A stretch of DNA of 64,000 nucleotides from Altericroceibacterium endophyticum (GCF_009827595.1 NZ_WTYT01000004.1:381317-445316); one strand, 5' to 3'; positions 1-8,723 are shown, counted from the stretch's first letter. Notes: generated by a model not told the origin, from the letters alone. Program-made: numbers and translations.

Positions 1-964
1 CAGAAGGAAACACGAGCGGGAAATGCCCGGTCAGCGGCTCTATCGCCCGGATCACTTCCACCGATTGCGGTGCAAGCGGCACCAGATGGTCGCCATCCGT
101 CTCTTGCTTGCGCCCCATATCGCCCTTCATCCGCGCAGCCGGAATGCGCCACAGCGGCTCCGGACCATCCAGATCCTCGAATTCATGCCACCGTGCCCCA
201 TGCAGCTCCCCTGGGCGAACCGCCGTCAAAGCGATCAGCCGCAGCGCCAACTTCGTCTGCACCCGGCATCTTTCCGCCTCACAATCGACGAGCAATTGCC
301 GGAGCTGATCCAGATGGGTGATCGCCGGCTGCGATTTGGTTTTTGGCTTGGGCGGCAAGATAGCGCGCAGCCCCGCCGCCGGATCGGCCGAGACATATCC
401 AAGCGCGATACCATAAACGAAAACCGCACTGATTCGCTGCCGAAGCCGGTGCGCCGTCTCGATCGCGCCGCGATCGGCAACGCTCCGCAGCAGCCGCAGG
501 ACGCAAGGCGCATCGATATCGGCAAGCCGCATTTCGCCAATGGCCGGATAGATTTCATTCTCAAGGCTGGCTTTCACATCAGAAAGATGCACCGCCGACC
601 AGCGCGGTTTCTGCCCGTCCAGCCACTCCAGCGCCACTTTCCGGAAACTCGGCCGCAGATCCTCATCCGCATTAGCGCGGGAAAAGAGATCAGTCGGCGA
701 AGGCTCCAGCCCCCGCGCCAGCATACTTTTGGCCACATCGCGCGCCTCGCGCGCATCTTTCAGTGATATGGCCGGATAGCTGCCGATCGTCAGCGTCTTC
801 TGCAGCGGCTTGCCCTGGGCATTGCGCCCGAACTTATAATTCATCCGCCAACTGCGCGCGCGCTTGGCCGTCACGAACAGATAGAGCTGCTCCCCATCGG
901 AAAGCTTATAAGCCTTATCCCGCGCCTTCGCCGCCCGCACCTTAGCGTCGGACAATCGCCCCAT
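1..964 (-). CDS. Tyrosine integrase (P4/DUF4102 type), 3' end outside window
   Basis: Site-specific recombinase that would integrate or excise a genomic island. About 321 residues are visible and the C-terminus lies beyond the left edge. The N-terminus (MGRLSDAKVRAAK, then KLSDGEQLYLFV) is the arm-binding DUF4102 domain typical of P4-like integrases. A SAM-like core-binding region follows at about residues 105-190. The catalytic domain starts near residue 205, and TAVRPGELHGARW carries the first active-site arginine. The remaining catalytic residues, including the tyrosine, are off the window. The ATG at 964 begins the conserved N-terminus, and no in-frame start lies just upstream. The gene sits 152 bases past the 3' end of a tRNA-Ser on the same strand, the usual place for such integrases, so the island should extend leftward. 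Whether it is intact cannot be judged. Confidence 0.9.
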   Translation of the reverse strand, partial: MGRLSDAKVRAAKARDKAYKLSDGEQLYLFVTAKRARSWRMNYKFGRNAQGKPLQKTLTIGSYPAISLKDAREARDVAKSMLARGLEPSPTDLFSRANADEDLRPSFRKVALEWLDGQKPRWSAVHLSDVKASLENEIYPAIGEMRLADIDAPCVLRLLRSVADRGAIETAHRLRQRISAVFVYGIALGYVSADPAAGLRAILPPKPKTKSQPAITHLDQLRQLLVDCEAERCRVQTKLALRLIALTAVRPGELHGARWHEFEDLDGPEPLWRIPAARMKGDMGRKQETDGDHLVPLAPQSVEVIRAIEPLTGHFPLVFPS

Positions 965-1001
965 ACCATATTCTCCGAATCCGATACCATACTCGATACC
1001 A
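963..1001. repeat. Three TGGTAT/ATACCA direct repeats between integrase and tRNA
   Basis: ATACCA occurs three times at 963-968, 984-989 and 996-1001, immediately upstream of the integrase coding region. Short direct repeats beside an integrase gene can be arm-type integrase or excisionase sites, or parts of its promoter. The spacing (21 and 12 bases) is irregular and the assignment is an inference. Confidence 0.3.
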
Positions 1002-1114
1002 CAAGGCTTATCGGATAAATGAGAACAAAACGAGACCCATCCGGAACGCGCAAAATCCACGATCAACGGCATTCCGCCAAAAATCGGACTTCAAAATCAG
1101 CGCTGAGCGAGGTT

Positions 1115-1206
<92 letters not shown>

Positions 1207-1365
1207 GCAAGGTGTGGAGTGCGTAAAACGCATCCGGTCGACGATTGAAGCGCCGCCGTTAGCGCACGGCCAGAGGCTTGCCAACCCCCTCCGTAAAAAC
1301 GCCTGAAATTTATCTGTTCACCGGGAAAGCTTGCTCACCTGCTTCACGCGCCTATATTTAAGCTT

Positions 1366-1746
1366 ATGGATCGTGCATTGTTTTATTCACCGCAAGCGGG
1401 CCGGAAGATCGACGCACCGCTCAACAGTTCGTCGCAATTCGGCATCGGAGATGTCGTGCGCCACCGACTGTTTGATTTTCGCGGCGTGGTTTTCGATATC
1501 GATCCTGTCTTCGCCAATAGCGAGGAATGGTATCAATCCATCCCCGATGACATGCGCCCGCGCAGGGACCAGCCCTTTTATCATTTGCTCGCAGAGAATG
1601 AGGATTCGTCTTATGTTGCCTATGTCAGCCAGGAAAATCTGGAAGGCGACAAGGAAGGCGGCCCGATCGACCATCCCAGCGTGGAAGAAATCTTCGAGGA
1701 TTTCGATGCCGGGCGATATCGCCTGCGCCGCGACCTGACGCATTGA
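1366..1746 (+). CDS. hspQ: Heat shock protein HspQ
   Basis: Small hemimethylated-DNA-binding/HspQ family protein. In enterobacteria HspQ is a Lon protease specificity factor and was first linked to DnaA stability. The 126-residue product carries the family core: FGIGDVVRHRLFDFRGVVFDIDP at about residues 25-47, then EEWYQSIP, DQPFYHLLAEN and YVAYVSQENLE at about 52-92. The usual length is about 105 residues, so the first 20 may be a short extension or the true start may lie inside. It stands alone on the plus strand, convergent with the ABC permease. No strong terminator is visible after it, only a weak inverted repeat (GTCAC...GTGAC) around 1760-1784. Confidence 0.88.
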   Translation: MDRALFYSPQAGRKIDAPLNSSSQFGIGDVVRHRLFDFRGVVFDIDPVFANSEEWYQSIPDDMRPRRDQPFYHLLAENEDSSYVAYVSQENLEGDKEGGPIDHPSVEEIFEDFDAGRYRLRRDLTH

Positions 1747-1818
1747 TTCGGCGACTCCACGTCACTACCTAGGATTTTGTGACGCAAGCTGCTGTGTGCC
1801 GAGGCTGAGCAGGGCGGT

Positions 1819-2718
1819 TCAGCTTTTCAGCTTCCACCCGCTCTTGAGCAGACGATAACAGACAAAACCCAGCAAGAGGTTCAGCGCGCCGACCCCAAGC
1901 GCTGCGCCAAGCACGGCATGATTGGTGTTGCCGATATCGCTTTCACCGAGGAAGCCGAAGCGGAAGCCGGAGATCATGTAGAAAAACGGATTGAACCGGC
2001 TGATGGTCTGGAAAACTGGCGAGAGATTATCGATCACATAGAATGTGCCCGAAAGGAGCGAGAGCGGGGCGACCAGGAAATTGGTCACGGCAGCGTTGTG
2101 ATCGAACTTTTCCGCCCACATGCTGGTGATCAGCCCCATCAAAGCCAGCATTGTCGACCCCATCAGACCGAACCAGACAATCGCCCAGGGGTGCGCGGCC
2201 ATCACTTCCACAGCGGGCCACAGGAACATGGCCAGCGCAACCGCACCGCCAACCATCACGGCGCGGGTGATCGCTGCGGCGACAATGCCGATCATCAATT
2301 CGGCCTCGGTCAAAGGAGGCATGAGAATATCGATAATGGTGCCCTGGATCTTGCCCGCCAGCAGAGAAAAGCTCGAATTGGCGAAAGCGTTCTGCATCAT
2401 TCCCATCATGATCAGGCCCGGCGCGACGAATGTGGCGAAGGGTACGCCAAGGATTTCACGCGTTCCGCGGCCCATCGCGACGGTGAAAATCACCAGAAAC
2501 AGCAGGGTCGTGACCGCAGGAGCCCAAATCGTTTGGGTCTGCACCTTGAGAAATCGCCGGACTTCCTTCATATAGAGAGTCCACAAGCCGATCCGGTTGA
2601 TGCCGGTTATCAGAGGCCGCCCTTTCGGGGGGAACCTGTTACCGGCCTGTTGGTCGGCGGCGACGAATTCGCTGGAGTCTGCCTTAGGGGCAGCATTTGC
2701 TTGCGCTTGATCAGCCAT
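1819..2718 (-). CDS. ABC-2 type transporter permease
   Basis: Membrane subunit of an ABC exporter of the YadH/ABC-2 family. The roughly 299-residue protein has a polar N-terminal 45 residues, then TLYMKEVRRFLKVQTQTIW and six hydrophobic segments. The family signature before the last helices is visible as LSGTFYVIDNLSP...FNPFFYMISGFRFGFLG at about residues 215-258. The start at 2718 (MADQAQANAAP) is preferred; an in-frame start 36 bases further upstream is possible. No ATP-binding partner is adjacent, so the ATPase must be encoded elsewhere. The gene is divergent from gcrA across an 80-base gap. The substrate is unknown. Confidence 0.88.
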   Translation of the reverse strand: MADQAQANAAPKADSSEFVAADQQAGNRFPPKGRPLITGINRIGLWTLYMKEVRRFLKVQTQTIWAPAVTTLLFLVIFTVAMGRGTREILGVPFATFVAPGLIMMGMMQNAFANSSFSLLAGKIQGTIIDILMPPLTEAELMIGIVAAAITRAVMVGGAVALAMFLWPAVEVMAAHPWAIVWFGLMGSTMLALMGLITSMWAEKFDHNAAVTNFLVAPLSLLSGTFYVIDNLSPVFQTISRFNPFFYMISGFRFGFLGESDIGNTNHAVLGAALGVGALNLLLGFVCYRLLKSGWKLKS

Positions 2719-2798
2719 ATAAGGGCGACTATCTTTCGCAGGCCCGGCTGGCAAGCATTGGTGCGGCCTGTCCGCAGAAATTGAGGTATTGAACTTTC

Positions 2799-3512
2799 AT
2801 GAGTTGGACCGAAGAACGGATCGCAACGCTCGCCAAGATGTGGGAGGGCGGATCAACCGCCAGCCAGATCGCAGAGGAACTGGGTGGTGTATCCCGCAAT
2901 GCCGTTATCGGCAAAGCCCACCGCCTTGGCCTGAAATCCCGCCCTTCCCCGGTGAAGTCAGGCGATAAAGCCAAGGGCAAACCCAAGGAAGCTGCCAAGA
3001 AGGCCAGCCCGCCAAAAGAAAAGGCTCCGGCGCCCAAGGCGGCGAAGCCCGCAGAGCCTGCCGCGCCCAAGCCCGCCGCCCCTGTGCGGCAGGAACCGGC
3101 TCAGGCTCCCGCGGTCAAGCCCGCTGCAGCCGCGCCTGCAGAAGACGGAGCGGAGGCTGCTCCGGCACCGAAGAGCCCACGCGTGGTTTCCGTCGGTCCC
3201 GGCGGCTTCTTGCGTCAGGGCCCCGGTGATCAGCAGCCGCCGATCCCGCCTGCGCCGCCGCGCCGTCTGGTGCCGGCCAAGCCAAGCCCGGAGATCTCTG
3301 ACAAGACCAGCCTGCTGGATCTGAATGACCGCGTATGCCGCTGGCCCATGGGGCATCCGGGTGAACCGGATTTCCATTTCTGCGGTGAAAAGGTCAATCC
3401 CGGCTTCCCTTATTGCGTGGAGCATTGCGGACGGGCCTATCAGGCACAGCTGCCCCGTGGTGCGCGCCGTCCGCCCCCACCACTTCCCTTTGGCGGCCCG
3501 CGGGTTCGCTAA
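2799..3512 (+). CDS. gcrA: Cell cycle regulator GcrA
   Basis: GcrA is an alphaproteobacterial transcription factor that works with RNA polymerase sigma-70 and responds to CcrM methylation at GANTC sites; it acts opposite to CtrA in the cell cycle. The 237-residue protein begins with the canonical DNA-binding helix-turn-helix (SWTEERIATLAKMW, then ASQIAEELGGVSRNAVIGKAHRLGL, residues 2-48). A long Lys/Pro/Ala-rich linker fills about 49-170. The C-terminal sigma-interacting part follows with clustered cysteines (VCRWPMGHPGEPDFHFCGEK and FPYCVEHCGRAYQ, about 178-215). The linker makes it longer than Caulobacter GcrA (about 173 residues). A strong terminator follows. Confidence 0.96.
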   Translation: MSWTEERIATLAKMWEGGSTASQIAEELGGVSRNAVIGKAHRLGLKSRPSPVKSGDKAKGKPKEAAKKASPPKEKAPAPKAAKPAEPAAPKPAAPVRQEPAQAPAVKPAAAAPAEDGAEAAPAPKSPRVVSVGPGGFLRQGPGDQQPPIPPAPPRRLVPAKPSPEISDKTSLLDLNDRVCRWPMGHPGEPDFHFCGEKVNPGFPYCVEHCGRAYQAQLPRGARRPPPPLPFGGPRVR

Positions 3513-3528
3513 TTGCTAGACGCTTAGA

Positions 3529-3567
3529 AAAAGCCTCGCTGAATTTTACATTCAGCGGGGCTTTTTT
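3529..3567. terminator. Bidirectional intrinsic terminator between gcrA and tannase-family gene
   Basis: The inverted repeat AGCCTCGCTGAA / TTCAGCGGGGCT has a 7-base loop, an A-run on the left and a T-run on the right. It can therefore terminate both gcrA (plus) and the convergent esterase gene (minus). Confidence 0.88.
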
Positions 3568-3587
3568 ATGTCTGAGTTGAAAGCGGA

Positions 3588-5207
3588 TCAGATTTTGCAG
3601 TGATAGCTTACCGCCATGTCCGGATCGCCGTGTCCATCATAGGTGGACACTGCCGGATAGGGACACAATTTGCGCTCCGCATTATCCAGCGCGCGCGCGG
3701 TGGCCGGGACCGAATCCGGTGTGTCATCGCCTTCAACCCATTTCACCAGCGGTGACAAAAGATCGAATTGATCGGGCGTCATAGCCCCGCCGCGGCAATG
3801 GCCCATGCCCGGGACCAGAAACAGCCGGCTGAAGGCCTGAGCCTGCTCCAGGCCACCTGCGCCCTCTGCCATGCGCTGATACCAATCAACTGTGTCCAGT
3901 GCCGAAAACCAAGGGTCGGCAGTGCCATGATACATCAGCATCTTGCCGCCGCGCGCGGTAAAGCTGTTCAGCATGGTAAAATCGTAAGAGTCCATCAGCC
4001 GCGCGCCCTGATCCGACATGGCAGCCAGATAGGCCGCATCGGTGTCAAAACTGCTATCCGTGCTGGCCGCCCCGAGGGGGGACGGTGCGTCGCTGGGCAA
4101 GAACCCCGGCAAACCGCCTACCTTTTCTCCGAACAATGCCGGGTCCATGGGAAACGCAGAATAAATCGGAACACCAGCGGAGGTTTTCGGTCCGGCAAAT
4201 GCTGTCTTGAGCGCCTGCACCTGCGCGGGAGCGAGACAGCTTTCACTGTTCGTGTCACCGCCGCACTGCAGTTTTGCAGGATCGAAGTCGCATTTCGTCA
4301 TGGCAAAGATCATACCGTCCTGCAGACCGTCGGCTGCATCGCATTGCTCCAGCACGGCGGTTTGCAGGGATAGACGCTGCGCCGGAGAGAACAGCTGCGC
4401 CGCATGGTCAGCGCCCAGCCCGGTTTCTTCGGCAGCGCGGTTGAATGCCGCCTGCGCATTGGCCAGCGCCATATTGCTGCGCCCGGTCCGCATCGCCGGT
4501 GCGCCCGAGACGACACCATCAAATTCGAAGGGGAAACGCTGCGCCGCGACCATCGCTTCACGCCCGCCGGTCGAACAGCCAACCAGATAGGAATGGTCAG
4601 GACGGCGGCCATAATGCGCAGCAATGATGCTCTTTGCTGTCTGGGTGACGCGGCCCACCGCATTATAGGCGAAATCCAGCATCGCCTGCTGATTGCCGGT
4701 GAAGGCGAAATCAAACACTTCCCCCTGATGGCCACTATCGGTCGAAGCAACGGCGAAACCTCTGGCCAGAGCCGGTGCATCGCCCGCAGCCTGCGTGCCG
4801 AGTGGAGGGCGCACGACGCCGTTCAGGCCCCCTCCCCCCTGAAAGAGGTAGCGCCCATTCCAATTATCCGGCAGCGCAACGGCAAAGCGAATGCCATATT
4901 CGGTACCATCGGGCCCGATGCGGCGATTCAATATCCCTTCGACCTTGCAATAGGCGGGCATGGCCATGCCATTGGTCGCACCGGAGAATGGGTCCAGAGT
5001 AAGTTCGCCAGCCGCAGCCGCCGCTACGCGCTGTGTCGCGGTGATTTCAAGATCACCGCGCAGATTGGTCATCGCAGCAAGGGCGGAACAGGCATTGGGC
5101 GCCTGCCGGCTATCCTCTTGCAAATTGGCGCCGCTCTGTGCGGTGGACGCCGTGCTGGCAAAGGCGATCGCTGCCGTGCCGATCGTCAGACAAATCTTGC
5201 TCTTCAT
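3588..5207 (-). CDS. Tannase/feruloyl esterase family protein, secreted
   Basis: Probable periplasmic or secreted carboxylesterase that releases phenolic or other acids from plant esters. The protein has 539 residues. Residues 1-23 are a signal peptide ending near ASTAQS. The family hallmark is the CS-D-HC arrangement: Cys211-Ser212 in VGCSTGGREAM is the nucleophile, an aspartate lies in YHGTADPWFS, and His-Cys lies in PGMGHCRGG, the two cysteines normally forming a disulfide that ties the triad together. Extra cysteines in the middle (CDAADG, CDFDPAKLQCGG) fit the lid domain. It lies 102 bases downstream of the short-chain dehydrogenase on the same strand and may be cotranscribed. A second, more diverged tannase-family gene is at 54041. 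The substrate cannot be read from sequence. Confidence 0.88.
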   Translation of the reverse strand: MKSKICLTIGTAAIAFASTASTAQSGANLQEDSRQAPNACSALAAMTNLRGDLEITATQRVAAAAAGELTLDPFSGATNGMAMPAYCKVEGILNRRIGPDGTEYGIRFAVALPDNWNGRYLFQGGGGLNGVVRPPLGTQAAGDAPALARGFAVASTDSGHQGEVFDFAFTGNQQAMLDFAYNAVGRVTQTAKSIIAAHYGRRPDHSYLVGCSTGGREAMVAAQRFPFEFDGVVSGAPAMRTGRSNMALANAQAAFNRAAEETGLGADHAAQLFSPAQRLSLQTAVLEQCDAADGLQDGMIFAMTKCDFDPAKLQCGGDTNSESCLAPAQVQALKTAFAGPKTSAGVPIYSAFPMDPALFGEKVGGLPGFLPSDAPSPLGAASTDSSFDTDAAYLAAMSDQGARLMDSYDFTMLNSFTARGGKMLMYHGTADPWFSALDTVDWYQRMAEGAGGLEQAQAFSRLFLVPGMGHCRGGAMTPDQFDLLSPLVKWVEGDDTPDSVPATARALDNAERKLCPYPAVSTYDGHGDPDMAVSYHCKI

Positions 5208-5309
5208 GGCTTACTCTCCCCCTGTGATTTACCCTGCCGACACTGCGGCCTCCCCGCCTTCCCGCTGAGGGAAAGTTCGGGGAACGGCCGCCGATTCAGC
5301 ATTAAGGCA

Positions 5310-6179
5310 TCATTCGTCGCGAAACTGTCCGAAATCGGGCGCTTCCTCTTTGCGATCGGGTGTTGCGGCGAGCACGGCTTCCGCTCTGGCACGCATGCCA
5401 TCCTTATAGAAGCCATGCGTGACGATATATGTCTGATCGGCCAGAATACCGTCTGCCACGAGCCGGCCAGCTTCTTCTGGCTCCATCCAATTATCGCCGA
5501 CAATGCGCCGCGACAGCTTCTTCTCTGACGCCTGATAGCCGCTGCCTTCAACCAGATGTGTTGGTCGGTTCTGCTGCGTTTCATGGATGTTGGATTTCAC
5601 TGGGCCGGGCAGCAGGATCGACACGCCAATGTTCTTTTCCGCCAGTTCGGGCTTCACTGCTTCGCAATAATGGCACACCGCGGCCTTGCTCGCCCCATAG
5701 ATCGCCATGAAGGATGGCATCACCACTTCCGCCGCCAGGCTGGCGGTGGAGACGATATGGCCACCGCGGCCATGAGCGATCATCTGCGGCAGAAATTCGA
5801 CAAATCCGTTGATAACGCCGCCAACATTCACACCGAAGCCGAAATCATAATCGGCATAGGTCGCCTCCAGCACCGGCCCTTCCGGCCCCACTCCGGCATT
5901 GTTGACCAGGATATCCACGCCGCCGAATTCATCCTGCATCCGCTGGGCGGCTTCGCGATAGGCTTCCCGGTTGGTGACATCGAGCTGCAGCGCGCTGACT
6001 GCATTGGATTTGTCGCCGCCCGCAAAACTGGCCAGCGCGTCATCAATATGATCCTGCCGCAAATCTGCGAGGACCACCTGAGCGCCGCGTTCAACAAGTA
6101 TTTTCGCTATGCCGAGACCAATACCGCTGGCGCCGCCAGTGATAAACGCAGTTTTGCCTTCAAACGTCGTAATTGCCAT
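5310..6179 (-). CDS. Short-chain dehydrogenase/reductase (SDR)
   Basis: NAD(P)-dependent oxidoreductase of the classical SDR family, 289 residues. The cofactor motif TGGASGIG is at residues 14-21, NNAG at 93-96, the catalytic serine region at about 144-147 (IVSTAS), and YxxxK at Tyr161 and Lys165. An acidic residue at the end of the second strand (VLADL, Asp39) suggests NAD rather than NADP preference. The ATG at 6179 is chosen because it gives the canonical N-terminus MAITTFEGKTAFITGG and is preceded by GAGAGA; an upstream in-frame start at 6257 would add 26 unlikely residues. It lies upstream of the tannase-family esterase on the same strand. The substrate is unknown. Confidence 0.9.
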   Translation of the reverse strand: MAITTFEGKTAFITGGASGIGLGIAKILVERGAQVVLADLRQDHIDDALASFAGGDKSNAVSALQLDVTNREAYREAAQRMQDEFGGVDILVNNAGVGPEGPVLEATYADYDFGFGVNVGGVINGFVEFLPQMIAHGRGGHIVSTASLAAEVVMPSFMAIYGASKAAVCHYCEAVKPELAEKNIGVSILLPGPVKSNIHETQQNRPTHLVEGSGYQASEKKLSRRIVGDNWMEPEEAGRLVADGILADQTYIVTHGFYKDGMRARAEAVLAATPDRKEEAPDFGQFRDE

Positions 6180-6277
6180 GCATTCTCTCTCATTTTTTAC
6201 CTGCCCGGTGGCGGGCAGTGTTTGGTGCTGTATGAAAGGCGTGATGACTGGCCGCAAGTATTAAACGAGGAACACAT

Positions 6278-6787
6278 ATGCCAATTTCACTGCATGCAGC
6301 ACTTGTCCCGAGCTGGCTCCAGATCCTCGGATCACTCAACACCTTGATCGATAAGGCCGAGGCCAGCGATTTTACCGAGGAAGCCATCGTCCAGCAAAGG
6401 CTGATCGATGATATGCTACCCTTTGCCTATCAGGTCAAAAGCGCGGTGGTTCATAGTCAGGGCGCCATTGAAGGCGTTCGCAAAGCGGTATTTTCACCGG
6501 ATATGACCCCGCCGCCCGCGAGTTTCGCTGCCATGCGCAATCAGATCAGCGGAGCCATCCATTTTCTTCAAAATGTCGACGAGGCAGAAATGGAAGGCTT
6601 CATTGGTGCGCCCATGCGCTTCGAAATCGGCGAAAAGAGAATTGATTTTACGGCAGAAAACTTCCTGCTCAGCTTTTCCCAACCCAATTTCTATTTTCAC
6701 GCGACCACGGCCTATGACGTGCTGCGAATGATTGGCGTTCCGGTCGGCAAACTGGACTATCTGGGCGCTTTACGCATAGTAGGCTGA
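6278..6787 (+). CDS. DUF1993 family protein
   Basis: A 169-residue protein of the DUF1993 family, a DinB-like four-helix fold of unknown function found in proteobacteria and fungi. Features seen are an N-terminal MPISLHAALVPSWLQILGSLNTLIDKAEA, the central LIDDMLPFAYQVKSAVVHSQGAIEGV, and the conserved C-terminal FYFHATTAYDVLRMIGVPVGKLDYLG. It is divergent from the dehydrogenase gene with about 100 bases between starts, so the two may share a control region. No catalytic residues can be assigned. Confidence 0.85.
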   Translation: MPISLHAALVPSWLQILGSLNTLIDKAEASDFTEEAIVQQRLIDDMLPFAYQVKSAVVHSQGAIEGVRKAVFSPDMTPPPASFAAMRNQISGAIHFLQNVDEAEMEGFIGAPMRFEIGEKRIDFTAENFLLSFSQPNFYFHATTAYDVLRMIGVPVGKLDYLGALRIVG

Positions 6788-6854
6788 AACTCTACAACTG
6801 ATGGAAGGGCGCGCGCCCTTCCATCCGGCATAACAAAATAACGGGCCCACCTTG

Positions 6855-7778
6855 ATGTATCGCGTTCTGACTTATGGAGCCGCGCTGGCGGCTCTGACCC
6901 TACCCGGTATTGCCCATGCAGAGATTCCACCAGCAGTCCGCGCCATGCTGGATGCCGCAATCGCCACTGGCGACCGGGCGAAGATCGCGACGGTCTTCGA
7001 AATCGCCGAAGCAACATATCCCGGCGAGAAGGACGAGCTCAGCGCGCTTCATGATGCATTTCTTGATCAGACAAAGCGTTCCGCCAGCCTTGCCGCGAAG
7101 AAGAAGGAAGCCCGGATACGCTCCGCCAGCCTGATCGACATGTGGTCAGGCGAAGGGCAGATCGGCGCCTTGCGTGAAACCGGCAACAGCGAGTCACTGG
7201 GCCTGACGGCCGGCGTGAAGATGCAGCGCACCGGCATAGACTGGCGTCACAAGCTGCATTTCCTGTTCGATTATCAAAGCACCAATGGAGAAACCACGCG
7301 CGAGCAATATCTCGCATCCTATGAACCGCAATATCAGCTGAAGGGCGAATTGTTCTTCATCTTCGGCCTCGCCCAGTTCGAAAGCGATCAGTTCCAGGGC
7401 TATGACTCGCGCTACTCGGTCTCGGGCGGTGCCGGCTACCGCATCGTCGACAGCGATGATTTGCAATTGTCTGTTCAGGCAGGACCGGCATGGCGGCGCA
7501 CCGATTTCACCGATGGGGATGAAGAATCCGTGCTGACCGGTCTTGCCGCGCTCAACATGGATTGGAAGATCAACGACCGCGTGACCCTGAAGCAAGATGC
7601 GGACGCCTATCTGCGTTCGGAGAATACGACACTCAGTTCGACGACCTCTCTGGAGGCTGCTCTCGGCGGCGCCTTGTCTGCGCGTGCATCCTACGCGGTG
7701 GAATATGCAACGGCACCGCCGGACGGGTCGGTAACCACGGATACGCTCACCCGCTTCACGCTCGTCTATGGCTTCTGA
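6855..7778 (+). CDS. DUF481 outer-membrane beta-barrel protein (YdiY-like)
   Basis: Predicted outer-membrane protein of 307 residues. The start at 6855 gives a clean signal peptide (MYRVLTYGAALAALTLPGIAHA). About 75 residues of mainly helical, charged sequence follow (AMLDAAIATGDRAKIATVFEIAEATYPGE). From about residue 95 on there is a DUF481 barrel with alternating strands (GQIGALRETGNSESLGLTAGVKMQRTGIDWRHKLHFLFDYQS...). The C-terminus ends in an aromatic residue (FTLVYGF), as expected for barrel insertion by BAM. Related proteins in enterobacteria are described as salt-inducible, but the role is not known. It stands alone, 67 bases after DUF1993. Confidence 0.87.
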   Translation: MYRVLTYGAALAALTLPGIAHAEIPPAVRAMLDAAIATGDRAKIATVFEIAEATYPGEKDELSALHDAFLDQTKRSASLAAKKKEARIRSASLIDMWSGEGQIGALRETGNSESLGLTAGVKMQRTGIDWRHKLHFLFDYQSTNGETTREQYLASYEPQYQLKGELFFIFGLAQFESDQFQGYDSRYSVSGGAGYRIVDSDDLQLSVQAGPAWRRTDFTDGDEESVLTGLAALNMDWKINDRVTLKQDADAYLRSENTTLSSTTSLEAALGGALSARASYAVEYATAPPDGSVTTDTLTRFTLVYGF

Positions 7779-7822
7779 CAGCGTAGAAACCCATTTTCCC
7801 GTTTATTTTCCAGTGATTAAAG

Positions 7823-7840
7823 AGTAACACCGATGTTACT
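7823..7840. repeat. Short inverted repeat after DUF481 gene
   Basis: AGTAACA CCGA TGTTACT forms a 7-bp stem in an AT-rich stretch between the DUF481 gene and the GAF gene. There is no clean T-run directly after it, so it could be a weak terminator or an operator for the downstream gene. Confidence 0.3.
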
Positions 7841-7918
7841 AGTACCACTTTTTAGTGATTTTTATCCAAGTTAAAGTAAGCGTGCCAATCAGCCTCCGGG
7901 ATAAATTGAGCAACTATC

Positions 7919-8440
7919 ATGATCAATAGTGAGCACGAGAGATTAAGACTGGAAGCCGTTCGTCGCCATAATATTTTGGATACGCCGCCGGACGGCACGT
8001 ATGACGCTCTGGCTGAACTGGCCATGCGGATGCTGGATTGCGCAGCCGGTGTCGTAAGCATTGTCGACAGTAATCGTATCTGGCTTAAATCGCACCCCGG
8101 CCTTGATGTGGATGAACTTGAACGTGACGATGGCCTGTGCGCCTCGGCTGTTTTGCAGGATGGGCCCTGGATTGTCGAAAATGCAGCGGTGGATCCGCGC
8201 ACTTTGACCAACCCGCTTGTTGCCGGTGAGCTGGGCCTCCGATTTTATGCTGGCATCCCTTTAAGAACGGCAGAAGGCTTCAATCTGGGCATGTTGGCCG
8301 TGGTCGACACCAAACCGCGCTCTCTGACCGGTCAGGAGCTCTATAATCTCAAATTGATCGCCCGGGTGGTGGTCGAATTGCTGGAACTGCGAGTGGCCGC
8401 CCGCTCGGAAGCCGCCGAAGCGCGGCAGGTTAATCATTGA
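7919..8440 (+). CDS. Stand-alone GAF domain protein
   Basis: A 173-residue protein consisting of one GAF sensory domain with no attached kinase, cyclase or output domain. The N-terminal helix (HERLRLEAVRRHNILDTPPDGTYDALAELAMRMLD) leads into the GAF fold: AGVVSIVDSNRIWLKS, then DGLCASAVLQDGPWIVENAAVDPR, then GLRFYAGIPLRTAEGFNLGMLAVVDTKPR, then a long C-terminal helix. The pattern matches the GAF modules that precede histidine kinases and GGDEF proteins, so it may act as a signalling partner in trans. Ligand and partner are unknown. Its last 11 bases overlap the end of the convergent gene on the other strand. Confidence 0.85.
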   Translation: MINSEHERLRLEAVRRHNILDTPPDGTYDALAELAMRMLDCAAGVVSIVDSNRIWLKSHPGLDVDELERDDGLCASAVLQDGPWIVENAAVDPRTLTNPLVAGELGLRFYAGIPLRTAEGFNLGMLAVVDTKPRSLTGQELYNLKLIARVVVELLELRVAARSEAAEARQVNH

Positions 8441-8723
8441 ACTTCAGCAATTGCCCCTTCCGCGTCAGCATCACCTGATTGACGACCGGGAAAGGCTGTG
8501 CCCCAAATACGATCGCCTCATACATGATCAGGCCTGCATCCTGCAGATCGACTGCAGTAGCCAGGAATTGCTTGTCCGACACCTCAACTGAAAGATCGGC
8601 CGGGCTAACATCCGCGCTATTGGGCCAGATGCCCTGAAGATAACGGATAAAGGCGCGCCGAGTTACGGCGACAGAATCATCACCCTCTCGGTCTTTAGCC
8701 AGATCCTTGCGCGGGGGTGCCAT
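8430..8723 (-). CDS. Hypothetical protein
   Basis: Small soluble protein of about 97 residues, or 111 if translation starts at the GTG at 8765. I recognise no named family. It begins with a very charged stretch (MAPPRKDLAKDREGDD). A compact region follows: RRAFIRYLQGIWPNSADVSPADLSVEVSDKQFLATAVDLQDAGLIMYEAIVFG, then a strand-rich end (PVVNQVMLTRKGQLLKFND). The predicted order of helices and strands and the final RKGQLLKF resemble small winged-helix C-termini, but this is speculation. It is convergent with, and overlaps by 11 bases, the GAF gene. Confidence 0.6.
   Translation of the reverse strand: MAPPRKDLAKDREGDDSVAVTRRAFIRYLQGIWPNSADVSPADLSVEVSDKQFLATAVDLQDAGLIMYEAIVFGAQPFPVVNQVMLTRKGQLLKFND

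Noticed and set aside
23-766. 247-codon plus-strand frame at the left edge
   Set aside because: It is antisense to the integrase, which shows the DUF4102 and catalytic-domain motifs on the minus strand.
1760-1784. Inverted repeat GTCAC...GTGAC after hspQ as a terminator
   Set aside because: The stem is only five pairs with a long loop and no T-run.
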